A stretch of 7,115 bases of DNA. Origin: Listeria marthii FSL S4-120. GTDB lineage: Bacteria; Bacillota; Bacilli; Lactobacillales; Listeriaceae. The stretch lies in contig CM001047.1 of assembly GCA_000183865.1 (NCBI GenBank), positions 2,187,004 to 2,194,118 on the forward strand, given 5' to 3'. The notes beneath the pieces are model-generated. The model searched no databases. It was not told where the DNA came from and was given only the letters and a program-made list of their open reading frames with translations. The position numbers and the translations under genes were made by a program. Positions 1 to 5,599 of the stretch are shown one piece after another (within the stretch, counting starts at the first letter, position 1; each line of letters starts with the position of its first letter).

Positions 1-1069
1 TAGGATCAACTACCACTGGTTTACTTGGAGTTGTAGGCGGTGTTGTCACTGGTGGATTTGTTGTGCCTGGATCTGGTTTTGTCACTGGTGGATTCGTTTC
101 ACCCGGATCCACTACAGGAGGCGTTTCATCGCTACCCGGATACGAACTTGCCACAACTGCTTTCGTTGTATCAAACACATAACGGAAGTCCGCTTGCCCT
201 TTATAAACCGAACCATTGAATGGTGCTTCATAATTAACATGAGCCGCAAGTGGTTGATTTAAGTCTTCCACTTCAAATTCTACAATCCGTGTATTAGCAT
301 CTTTATCTTCCGAAACAACTTTTACATCTTGCAAAGCTCCAGCCAAATTCGTTTTTAAAGCTGTTACTGTTTTATTATCATTAACAGTCATCGCAACCAT
401 TTTCTTACCATTTTTCACTTTCAACCACGCAGGATTGTTAAAGTAATTTTGCATACTTGAATTACTATCATCATTAGCCTTTTTCGCTACAAACGGAATC
501 GTATAAATCCCATCAGAAAGCGTTACTGGCGTAGTAACTGCTGGCTCTGAAATCACTTTAAAAGTACTTGGATCAATCGTCAAATCTACTTGATACCAGT
601 GATCATAACTAATCGCATCAACTTTAATATGCATATAAGAAAAAATAACATCATCTAAAGAACTAAGCTTGAATTTCTCTACACGCGTATCTTTCGCTGC
701 ATCTGTGCTGACAGTTTGAACATCTTGATAACCAGCTTGGTAAACTTCCGCTTGCGCTGGCTTTTCTGGACGAGTTCCATCTTTTGAAACCGCCATTGTT
801 TGCCACCAGCTGCTATTTGTAATCGTTAAGTACATGTAAGGTTGACCATTTTCCACTTTAATCGTTGCAGTATGGTCAATATATTTATCTGCTTCTGAAG
901 ATTCTTTCGTAGTCTTCCCAGTATTATCTTTATAAAAATTCACTTGAACCTGATATTCTCCGCCATCTTTTAGACGAGAATCAGCCGCATTTGCAAACCC
1001 CGGTATCAACTGAAAAATAAGTGTCAAAGCTAAAAAAGCGACTAAACCTTTTTTCCATAATTTCTTCAT
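1..1069 (-). CDS. hbp2: Hbp2/SvpA haem- and haemoglobin-binding NEAT protein, 3' end outside window
   Basis: Reading from ATG at 1069-1067, 356 codons stay open to the window edge, so the C-terminus is missing. The product is a secreted/wall-linked haemophore that takes haem from haemoglobin. Seen: a signal peptide (residues 1-28, KK then a hydrophobic core, ANA cleavage site), NEAT domain 1 (about 35-168) with the canonical YxxxY haem motif at Y155/Y159, NEAT domain 2 (about 183-303) with Y289 but A293 in place of the second tyrosine, and a Pro/Thr-rich linker from about 311. From memory, L. monocytogenes Lmo2185 has three NEAT domains and a sortase B signal; the third domain and signal would lie beyond base 1. 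The gene starts 12 nt after hbp1 with no terminator between them, so it shares the Fur-controlled hbp1 promoter. Identification is by recognition; the numbering matches the published NEAT2 construct (183-303) as I remember it. Confidence 0.93.
   Translation of the reverse strand, partial: MKKLWKKGLVAFLALTLIFQLIPGFANAADSRLKDGGEYQVQVNFYKDNTGKTTKESSEADKYIDHTATIKVENGQPYMYLTITNSSWWQTMAVSKDGTRPEKPAQAEVYQAGYQDVQTVSTDAAKDTRVEKFKLSSLDDVIFSYMHIKVDAISYDHWYQVDLTIDPSTFKVISEPAVTTPVTLSDGIYTIPFVAKKANDDSNSSMQNYFNNPAWLKVKNGKKMVAMTVNDNKTVTALKTNLAGALQDVKVVSEDKDANTRIVEFEVEDLNQPLAAHVNYEAPFNGSVYKGQADFRYVFDTTKAVVASSYPGSDETPPVVDPGETNPPVTKPDPGTTNPPVTTPPTTPSKPVVVDP
38..109 (-). repeat. Tandem 12-residue Pro-rich repeat in Hbp2 linker
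   Basis: Two adjacent 36-nt units encode DPGETNPPVTKP (residues 321-332) and DPGTTNPPVTTP (333-344). A 16-base stretch beginning TTGTCACTGG recurs exactly 36 bases apart (43-58 and 79-94 on the plus strand). The unit is an extended Pro/Thr spacer between NEAT domains. Such coding repeats can vary in copy number between strains. Confidence 0.8.
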
Positions 1070-1074
1070 TATAA

Positions 1075-1083
1075 TCCCCCTTT
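1075..1083 (-). promoter_or_regulatory. Ribosome binding site of hbp2
   Basis: AAAGGGGGA lies 5 nt before the hbp2 ATG and overlaps the TAA stop codon of hbp1 (1084-1082), which suggests translational coupling. The surrounding AAATAAAGGGGG (1087-1076) is exactly complementary to a C-rich loop region in the putative RNA at 2224-2323. Confidence 0.8.
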
Positions 1084-1699
1084 ATTTAAAAATCGCCCGT
1101 CTTTTAAGTAAAACTAACCCAGTTCCCGCAGCAACAAAAATAATGACGTATAAAAACATTTGGCTAGAATCACTAGACTTTGGATTTGCAACTTGATTAT
1201 TTGAGTCGTTCGTCGTTGTTGTATTACTATTATCAGAAGATTTCACAGCCCCTGCTAAAGATTTAGCAGACCCTTCGTCAAAACGCAATTTGATTTGATA
1301 TTGATGATGATAATTTAAATTGTCGTCATCAATATCTACTTTAATTTTTGCACTCACTGGACTACTTAAAGTCGACACTGGGAAGGACACTTTTCGAGTA
1401 TCATTGGAAGTGTTTTTCGAAGTCACACTGACCGCACTGCCTTCCACCCATAGACCAGTAATCCATTTACTATGATTCACTTGCAAACTAACAGTAGATT
1501 TCCCTCCATTTACTGTTACCGTTGCAGGCTTATCAAAATAGTCATTCGCCATAGAAACAGAATCACTATCCCCTTGAAGCACCGTATAATCAACCGAATA
1601 GGTCCCATCCTTAAGTGCAGCTTGTGCCGTTAATCCACTCGAAAGAAATGAAAAACTAAATACGGCAACAAAAGCAGCCAAAACTAAAAATTTCTTCAT
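1082..1699 (-). CDS. hbp1: Hbp1, single-NEAT haem-binding protein with sortase B-type signal
   Basis: This 205-residue surface protein binds haem/haemoglobin and is thought to relay haem with Hbp2 towards membrane transport. Seen: signal peptide 1-27 (AQA cleavage site), one NEAT domain at about 29-145 with the SMANDYF lip segment (49-55) and the haem motif YHHQY (Y130, Y134), a Ser/Asn/Thr-rich spacer (about 146-170), the sorting-type motif NPKSS at 172-176, a hydrophobic segment 181-198 and a KRR tail. The ATG at 1699 is supported by the signal peptide and by the GGGAG ribosome site 8 nt upstream. It is the first gene of the operon, behind a Fur-box promoter. From memory this is Lmo2186, anchored by sortase B, whose gene lies downstream in the same locus outside this window. 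LhrC-family small RNAs have been reported to act on this mRNA; that is recalled, not seen here. Confidence 0.93.
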   Translation of the reverse strand: MKKFLVLAAFVAVFSFSFLSSGLTAQAALKDGTYSVDYTVLQGDSDSVSMANDYFDKPATVTVNGGKSTVSLQVNHSKWITGLWVEGSAVSVTSKNTSNDTRKVSFPVSTLSSPVSAKIKVDIDDDNLNYHHQYQIKLRFDEGSAKSLAGAVKSSDNSNTTTTNDSNNQVANPKSSDSSQMFLYVIIFVAAGTGLVLLKRRAIFK

Positions 1700-1706
1700 C
1701 CTTAAA

Positions 1707-1717
1707 TCTCCCTTCTT
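1707..1717 (-). promoter_or_regulatory. Ribosome binding site of hbp1
   Basis: AAGAAGGGAGA precedes the ATG with 8 nt between GGGAG and the start codon. It fixes the hbp1 start. The purine-rich run is also the kind of site that CU-rich small RNAs of the LhrC type bind. Confidence 0.75.
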
Positions 1718-1737
1718 TAATAAAAACTACTATTTAT

Positions 1738-1764
1738 AAAAAACCCCCACAAACACTTGCGGAG
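1738..1764 (-). terminator. Terminator-like hairpin in the hbp operon leader (possible attenuator)
   Basis: The minus-strand RNA contains CUCCGCAA, loop GUGU, UUGUGGGG, then G and six U. The 8-bp stem includes two G-U pairs (1746/1763 and 1749/1760). On the plus strand those positions would be C-A and A-C mismatches, so the fold belongs to the minus-strand transcript. It lies between the hbp1 promoter (-10 at 1798-1803) and the hbp1 start (1699), where a terminator would act on the operon itself. It could be an attenuator, or only a stable leader stem. Confidence 0.5.
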
Positions 1765-1791
1765 TAAAAGTTTATGTAAAAGGATACGTTA

Positions 1792-1820
1792 ATTATCATT
1801 TTAATTGATAATGATTATCA
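1792..1820 (-). promoter_or_regulatory. Fur operator of the hbp1-hbp2 operon
   Basis: Positions 1806-1820 read TGATAATGATTATCA, a perfect 7-1-7 inverted repeat matching the Bacillus-type Fur box. The wider 19-base box at 1807-1825 has a single arm mismatch to the classical consensus. A third half-site, ATTATCA at 1792-1798, forms another inverted repeat with TGATAAT (1806-1812) across a 7-base spacer. The operator fills the space between the -35 and -10 boxes and reaches the -10, so iron-loaded Fur should block polymerase; the operon is expected to be on when iron is scarce. Confidence 0.93.
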
Positions 1821-1827
1821 TTGTCAA
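1798..1827 (-). promoter_or_regulatory. Sigma-A promoter of hbp1-hbp2
   Basis: The minus strand has a perfect -35 TTGACA (1827-1822), an 18-bp spacer and -10 TAAAAT (1803-1798, 5 of 6). Transcription should begin near 1790, giving a leader of about 90 nt. The Fur box lies within the promoter. Confidence 0.8.
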
Positions 1828-1860
1828 CAACATTATGCTTTTTAAACTATCGTCACAATC

Positions 1861-1895
1861 AAAAAAACCATGAATAGCAACACCTATCCATGGTT
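1861..1895 (-). terminator. Intrinsic terminator after the winged-helix gene
   Basis: The minus-strand RNA forms a 12-bp stem (1895-1884 with 1877-1866) with a 6-nt loop, followed by a U run (1865-1861). One pair (1888/1873) is G-U on the minus strand but mismatched on the plus strand, which fixes direction. It starts 24 nt past the stop codon at 1920 and separates this gene from the hbp promoter. Confidence 0.85.
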
Positions 1896-1919
1896 AATAA
1901 TTATTTACTTTTCTAATGA

Positions 1920-2183
1920 CTACTCTTCCATTTGAGAATAGCGATCATATAATAGCTCCCCTTTTAAAGTTAGCGTATAGCGTTTTTCGGCAATATTATT
2001 ATTTCTAGTTAAAAAGCCATTTTCTTCCAACCAATAAAGCGTTAATAGAACTTCATTTTTCGTGTAGTTCCGCAGATTCCCAAAATCAATCACCTCAAGC
2101 GACATATCGTTAATCTTCGTATCCACACTTCCCGCAAAAAGAAGTACTTCTCGTAATAAGTGTTCATCTTTAAATTCCATCAT
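1920..2183 (-). CDS. Small winged-helix-like protein of unknown function (Lmo2187-like)
   Basis: This is an 87-residue acidic protein without signal peptide or membrane segment. I do not recognise a characterised family. Visible: an N-terminal helix (about 5-19), a likely helix-turn-helix with recognition helix around TKNEVLLTLYWLEENG (41-56), then a beta-wing-like stretch (RYTLTLKG, 68-75) and a short final helix. This resembles PadR/MarR-like winged-helix folds, so DNA binding is plausible but not shown. The ATG at 2183 is followed directly by a second ATG; AAAGGA lies 6 nt before the first and 9 nt before the second, so either may be used. The gene has its own terminator. I find no good promoter right in front of it; transcription may read through the terminator at 2223-2257 from the promoter at 2330-2358. 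Confidence 0.8.
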   Translation of the reverse strand: MMEFKDEHLLREVLLFAGSVDTKINDMSLEVIDFGNLRNYTKNEVLLTLYWLEENGFLTRNNNIAEKRYTLTLKGELLYDRYSQMEE

Positions 2184-2222
2184 TAATCATCCTTTAATTC
2201 TGAGTTAGTAACTTAAAATAAC

Positions 2223-2257
2223 GTAAAAAGCCGTAGCTAAGTGCCACGGCTTCTTAC
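2223..2257 (-). terminator. Intrinsic terminator of the putative regulatory RNA / leader
   Basis: The minus-strand RNA folds GUAAGAAGCCGUGGC, loop ACUUA, GCUACGGCUUUUUAC into 15 continuous pairs with two G-U pairs (2245/2235 and 2253/2227). On the plus strand both would be C-A mismatches, so the hairpin evolved for the minus strand. The U5 run lies in the 3' arm. It stands only 39 nt before the start of the 87-residue protein gene and about 220 nt past pepF, which has its own terminator, so it must serve a transcript starting in between. Confidence 0.75.
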
Positions 2258-2323
2258 AGCGCAATCAAAAGGAGAAATTCACACAATCAAATAAAGGGGG
2301 TATTTGTTTGTGATTTATTTCAC
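2224..2323 (-). ncRNA. Putative ~100-nt regulatory RNA or leader with CCCCCUU loop
   Basis: The region lies between a promoter (2330-2358) and a terminator (2223-2257) and holds no convincing reading frame. The RNA would begin near 2323. A 5' hairpin pairs 2312-2308 with 2286-2282 and 2306-2301 with 2293-2288 around an A-A mismatch, exposing the loop CCCCCUU (2300-2294). A single-stranded linker follows with UUUCUCCUUUU, another anti-Shine-Dalgarno-like element (about 2277-2267), then the terminator stem. This layout of C-rich loop, CU-rich linker and terminator resembles Gram-positive small RNAs such as LhrC, RoxS/RsaE and FsrA, although it is not a copy of any that I recognise. It could equally be the regulated leader of the gene at 1920-2183. 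I do not recall a named RNA at this place, but published Listeria transcriptomes may list one. Confidence 0.55.
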
Positions 2324-2329
2324 GGTTAT

Positions 2330-2358
2330 AATATACCATATTACCACTTATAATTCAA
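2330..2358 (-). promoter_or_regulatory. Extended -10 promoter of the putative RNA
   Basis: The minus strand shows TTGAAT (2358-2353), a 17-bp spacer and TATATT (2335-2330, 5 of 6), with TG one base upstream of the -10 (2338-2337), an extended -10 element. The predicted start is near 2323. No Fur box is visible here, unlike at the hbp operon. Confidence 0.6.
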
Positions 2359-2419
2359 TAGTTCACATAGCTATTTTTATTTGTACATTTCGTGAATACT
2401 GGCACCACTTAAACACAAG

Positions 2420-2461
2420 AAAAAAAGACACGTTAGCGGTAATGACTACGTGTCTTTTTTT
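2420..2461 (-). terminator. Strong intrinsic terminator of pepF (symmetrical)
   Basis: A perfect 14-bp inverted repeat (2420-2433 with 2448-2461) of AAAAAAAGACACGT and its complement surrounds a 14-nt loop. The U7 tract is available on both strands. It begins 18 nt after the pepF stop and should end the pepF transcript; it could also stop plus-strand transcription. Confidence 0.92.
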
Positions 2462-2479
2462 AGCAAATTTCACAAACAA

Positions 2480-4285
2480 TTATTTAACTAGTTTTTCTAA
2501 TTCATCTAACCGTTGTTCGAATACTTTTAAAGCATCATCGACAGGATTAGGTGTCGCCATATCAACGCCAGCTTTTTTCAAAACATCAATCGGATAATCC
2601 GAACTTCCCGCTTTCAAAAAGTCAATATACGCTGTTACAGCAGTTTGACCTTCTGTTAAGATTTTTGCGCTCAATGCAGAAGCTGCCGAAAAACCAGTCG
2701 CATATTGGAACACATAATAGTTCATATAGAAATGCGGAATACGAGACCATTCATAGCCGATTTCTGCATCATAAACCATTGCTTCCCCGTAATATTTCTT
2801 ATTAATATCAAAATACGTTTCCGTTAAATAATCTGCAGTCAGAGCCACACCTTCTTGGTCTGCCTGATGAATCGCATGCTCAAATTCAGCAAATTGTGTT
2901 TGACGGAATACCGTTCCTTTAAATCCATCTAAATAATGATTTAATAAATAAGCACGTACTTTTGGATCATCGTATTTTTTAAGCAGATAATCAGTCAATA
3001 AATTCTCATTCGTAGTAGAAGCAACTTCCGCCAAGAAAATCGAATAATCGCCATAAACAAATGGTTGATTTTTCCTAGTATAATAACTATGCACACTATG
3101 TCCAAGTTCATGCGCCAACGTATACACATTATTAATATTATCTTGCCAGTTCAGTAAAATATAAGGATTCGTACTATATGAACCAGAAGAATATGCTCCA
3201 CTACGTTTCCCTTTATTTTCCATCACATCAATCCAGCGACCATCAAATGCTTCTTTCAAAATTGCCTGATACTCTTCTCCAAGTGGTTTTAATGCTTCAA
3301 GTACAAGCTCTTTTGCTTCTTCGTACGTAAATTCTAAATTAACATCATCTGAAAGTGGCGTATAAAGATCATACATATGCAATTCTTCTAAACCAAGTAA
3401 CTCTTTACGCAATTTCACATAACGATGAAGTAAACTAGCATTGGCATTCACAGATTTCAGTAACGCATCATAAACTGTTTCAGGAATATGGTTCCCCGAA
3501 AGAGCAGCCTCACGAGCCGATGTATATCCACGAGTAGCAGCATAAAAGTTAGATTTTTTCACTTGACCATTTAAAGTAGAGGCTAACGTGTTTTTTAACC
3601 CTTCATAAACAGAATATACTCCAAGAAACGCATCGCGACGAACACGCGGATCATTACTTTCTAATAGCTTACCAAAACGGCCATGTGTAATTTCGATTTC
3701 TTCGCCATTTTCATCTTTAATCGTTGGAAACTTCATATCCGCATTATTTAACGTATTAAATGTATTGGAAGAACTTCCAAGAACCTCACCCGCATTCGCA
3801 AGTAACGCCTCTTCTTTTTCACTCAAAATATAAGGTCGACTTAAATTCAACTCTTCTAATAAATGAGCATATAATTGTAAATCTTTATTTTCATCTAAAA
3901 ATTGTTGTAAGGTATTCTCATCCATCGCTAAAATTTCAGGATCATAATAAGATAGTGCAGACATTAGTTTAGTAACGAGACTTCCCGCACGGCTATATAG
4001 CCCTTGATATTTCGCATTGGCTGTATCTTGGTCCATTTTTAAATGAGCGTAAACGTACAAGTTACTAATCAAATCATACGCGTTATCACGAAATTGAAGT
4101 GCTTCAAAAAGTGTTTGGCTACTTTCTGCTAAACGACCTTTAAATTGCTCGCTTTCTTCGGTAATCTTTTGCAAATCTACAAAAGCCTGTTCCCAAGCCT
4201 CATCATTCGGATAAATCGTCGTTAAATCCCACGTTAGATTTTCTGGTACTTCTTCTCTTAAAGGTAATGCATTTGTTTTACTCAA
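2480..4285 (-). CDS. pepF: Oligoendopeptidase F, M3 zinc metallopeptidase
   Basis: This 601-residue cytoplasmic zinc endopeptidase cleaves short peptides. Seen: an N-terminal PepF-type helical domain (about 10-200) and the M3 catalytic domain, with the zinc motif HELGH (H392, E393, H396) and the third ligand E420 in the following EVASTTNE segment. Length is normal for the family (about 600). No signal peptide. I choose TTG at 4285 as start because GGGGG stands 8 nt upstream (4298-4294) and the product begins MSKTNALPL; a reading from TTG at 4300 would place that ribosome site inside the gene. It follows coiA with a 78-nt gap and no terminator, and ends at a strong terminator. B. subtilis pepF (yjbG) sits in the same neighbourhood next to coiA. 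The role may be turnover of peptides, including competence or signal peptides, but this is not shown here. Confidence 0.92.
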   Translation of the reverse strand: MSKTNALPLREEVPENLTWDLTTIYPNDEAWEQAFVDLQKITEESEQFKGRLAESSQTLFEALQFRDNAYDLISNLYVYAHLKMDQDTANAKYQGLYSRAGSLVTKLMSALSYYDPEILAMDENTLQQFLDENKDLQLYAHLLEELNLSRPYILSEKEEALLANAGEVLGSSSNTFNTLNNADMKFPTIKDENGEEIEITHGRFGKLLESNDPRVRRDAFLGVYSVYEGLKNTLASTLNGQVKKSNFYAATRGYTSAREAALSGNHIPETVYDALLKSVNANASLLHRYVKLRKELLGLEELHMYDLYTPLSDDVNLEFTYEEAKELVLEALKPLGEEYQAILKEAFDGRWIDVMENKGKRSGAYSSGSYSTNPYILLNWQDNINNVYTLAHELGHSVHSYYTRKNQPFVYGDYSIFLAEVASTTNENLLTDYLLKKYDDPKVRAYLLNHYLDGFKGTVFRQTQFAEFEHAIHQADQEGVALTADYLTETYFDINKKYYGEAMVYDAEIGYEWSRIPHFYMNYYVFQYATGFSAASALSAKILTEGQTAVTAYIDFLKAGSSDYPIDVLKKAGVDMATPNPVDDALKVFEQRLDELEKLVK

Positions 4286-4319
4286 TATTAAAACCCCCAA
4301 CCATAATCATTTTGTTATT

Positions 4320-4348
4320 ATTATGAGCCAAAATAACTAAAAAAGCAA
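4320..4348 (-). promoter_or_regulatory. Weak candidate promoter for pepF
   Basis: In the coiA-pepF gap the minus strand has TTGCTT (4348-4343, 3 of 6), a 17-bp spacer and CATAAT (4325-4320, 5 of 6). pepF may also be reached by read-through from coiA, since no terminator lies between them. Confidence 0.35.
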
Positions 4349-4363
4349 AACAGATGATTATAT

Positions 4364-5473
4364 TTACCCCACTCGTGTATTAGCAAATGCCATGATTCGC
4401 CTCACGCGATAACGATTTTCTGGCATTGCCGATAAAACTCCCTTACTAATTAAGTAAGAAATATACGCTTTTCCTAACTTCCAATTTTCTTTAGGCGACA
4501 GCCAAATCGTTAAAATTGAGGTTACAACCGATTGAAAGCTTTCTAAAAAACAATGCTCACTAAAAGTATCTCCCTTCTCTAACCCTCTAAAAAACCTTTC
4601 CCATAAGTCAAATTGCCATTCTACAGCCGGCGTTATAACTAAAAATTGCTCTTCTAAATCCACTCCTATCTCTTTCGGTAAATAATGTAAATAATATCCC
4701 GCATTATATAACTTCTGCATAAATTGACCATGTTTTTTAAATTTGGCATAGTAAAAACAAATTTTTTGTCTTTCTAATTCCCTATCTCGCTTGACATAGG
4801 CTTTACGACTTATAATTCGCGCCATCTTCCGCTCCCATTCCTTAAAAGGCACTTTCATCGAAAATGGCATCTCACTTGCGAAAAACCGATTTCCTTTCTC
4901 AAATGTTAGATGATAATACAATGTACAAACCTCACGTTCTGCTGAGTAATGCCAAAAATGATAACCTAATTTCGAGTCAGATTGAATAAAGGCTTGTTGA
5001 AAAGCAGTAAGACAAATACGTCCTTTCTCTTTTTTCAGCACCTGACCAAGTACCCACTGAACCTTGAGACCAAGAGACAAATAATCCATCGTACGTTGAA
5101 TCATTTCACTAATCGGAACCGAAGAACGTTGAAATTCAATGACAGTATTACCATTCACAAAAATGTCCGCTTGCCGATTAATTTCTGGAAAGTAACTTTC
5201 TAACTCTACTGGTATTCCTTGATAGCAAAGCCACGTCATGATTTGTCGCTTAGCTGCTAAATGTTCTTCACTCTCTCCCTCCGAGGCAAAAGCACACTTC
5301 ATTGCCTTCTCATGAGCAAAATGTGGTATCTTAATCTGCCCTGCTTTGATCACGACTGGGCTTGCACATGACTTACAAAATAGCTTTTCTTCTTGCTTGA
5401 TACGGTCGACGTTCATCTTAGTAATAGTAAAAGTTTTTCCTGTGCTATTTCTGGCGGTAAAAATAATAATCAC
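4364..5473 (-). CDS. coiA: Competence protein CoiA
   Basis: This is a CoiA-family protein of about 366-369 residues, needed for transformation in related bacteria, where it acts on incoming DNA together with the recombination machinery. Seen (numbered from GTG): a zinc-finger-like N-terminal module with C33-x2-C36, then HFAH (H51, H54) and C60; a restriction-nuclease-like core with EEH (69-71), QADIFV (D103), VIEFQRS (E113, Q115), R127 and W140; and a long basic C-terminal region (about 200-369). The D...ExQ pattern fits a PD-(D/E)XK-type site. The start is uncertain: GTG at 5473 lies only 1 nt after GGAG, three ATT codons follow, and the next ATG (residue 20) would remove conserved N-terminal sequence. 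It is preceded by the mecA terminator. I see no clear ComK box upstream. Identification rests on family motifs and gene order. Confidence 0.88.
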   Translation of the reverse strand: MIIIFTARNSTGKTFTITKMNVDRIKQEEKLFCKSCASPVVIKAGQIKIPHFAHEKAMKCAFASEGESEEHLAAKRQIMTWLCYQGIPVELESYFPEINRQADIFVNGNTVIEFQRSSVPISEMIQRTMDYLSLGLKVQWVLGQVLKKEKGRICLTAFQQAFIQSDSKLGYHFWHYSAEREVCTLYYHLTFEKGNRFFASEMPFSMKVPFKEWERKMARIISRKAYVKRDRELERQKICFYYAKFKKHGQFMQKLYNAGYYLHYLPKEIGVDLEEQFLVITPAVEWQFDLWERFFRGLEKGDTFSEHCFLESFQSVVTSILTIWLSPKENWKLGKAYISYLISKGVLSAMPENRYRVRRIMAFANTRVG

Positions 5474-5544
5474 TCTCCTATTAGCTCTTTAATATTATTA
5501 TTCGCCACGCAACAGCCTAATTCCTTTCTTATTTTTAAAATCGC

Positions 5545-5587
5545 AAAAAAGACCCGTTTGGCTCATTTTCTAGCACAAACGGGTCTT
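5545..5587 (-). terminator. Intrinsic terminator of mecA
   Basis: A perfect 12-bp stem (5549-5560 with 5576-5587, AAGACCCGTTTG and its complement) has a 15-nt loop. On the minus strand the stem runs into T6, counting its last two bases. It begins 12 nt past the mecA stop and isolates mecA from coiA. Confidence 0.92.
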
Positions 5588-5599
5588 CAAAATGAAGTT

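Noticed and set aside
2304..2597. Plus-strand open frame of 97 codons with AAAGGGGG upstream and a hydrophobic N-terminus
   Set aside because: It has no promoter on the plus strand, runs straight through the pepF terminator and overlaps the pepF 3' end in antisense. The apparent ribosome site is the loop of the minus-strand hairpin.
4286..4300. Longer PepF start at TTG 4300
   Set aside because: It would put the GGGGG ribosome site inside the coding region; TTG at 4285 has the correct 8-nt spacing.
5474..5545. ComK box (AAAA-N5-TTTT pairs) upstream of coiA
   Set aside because: A/T-rich runs are present, but no pair with correct spacing was found.
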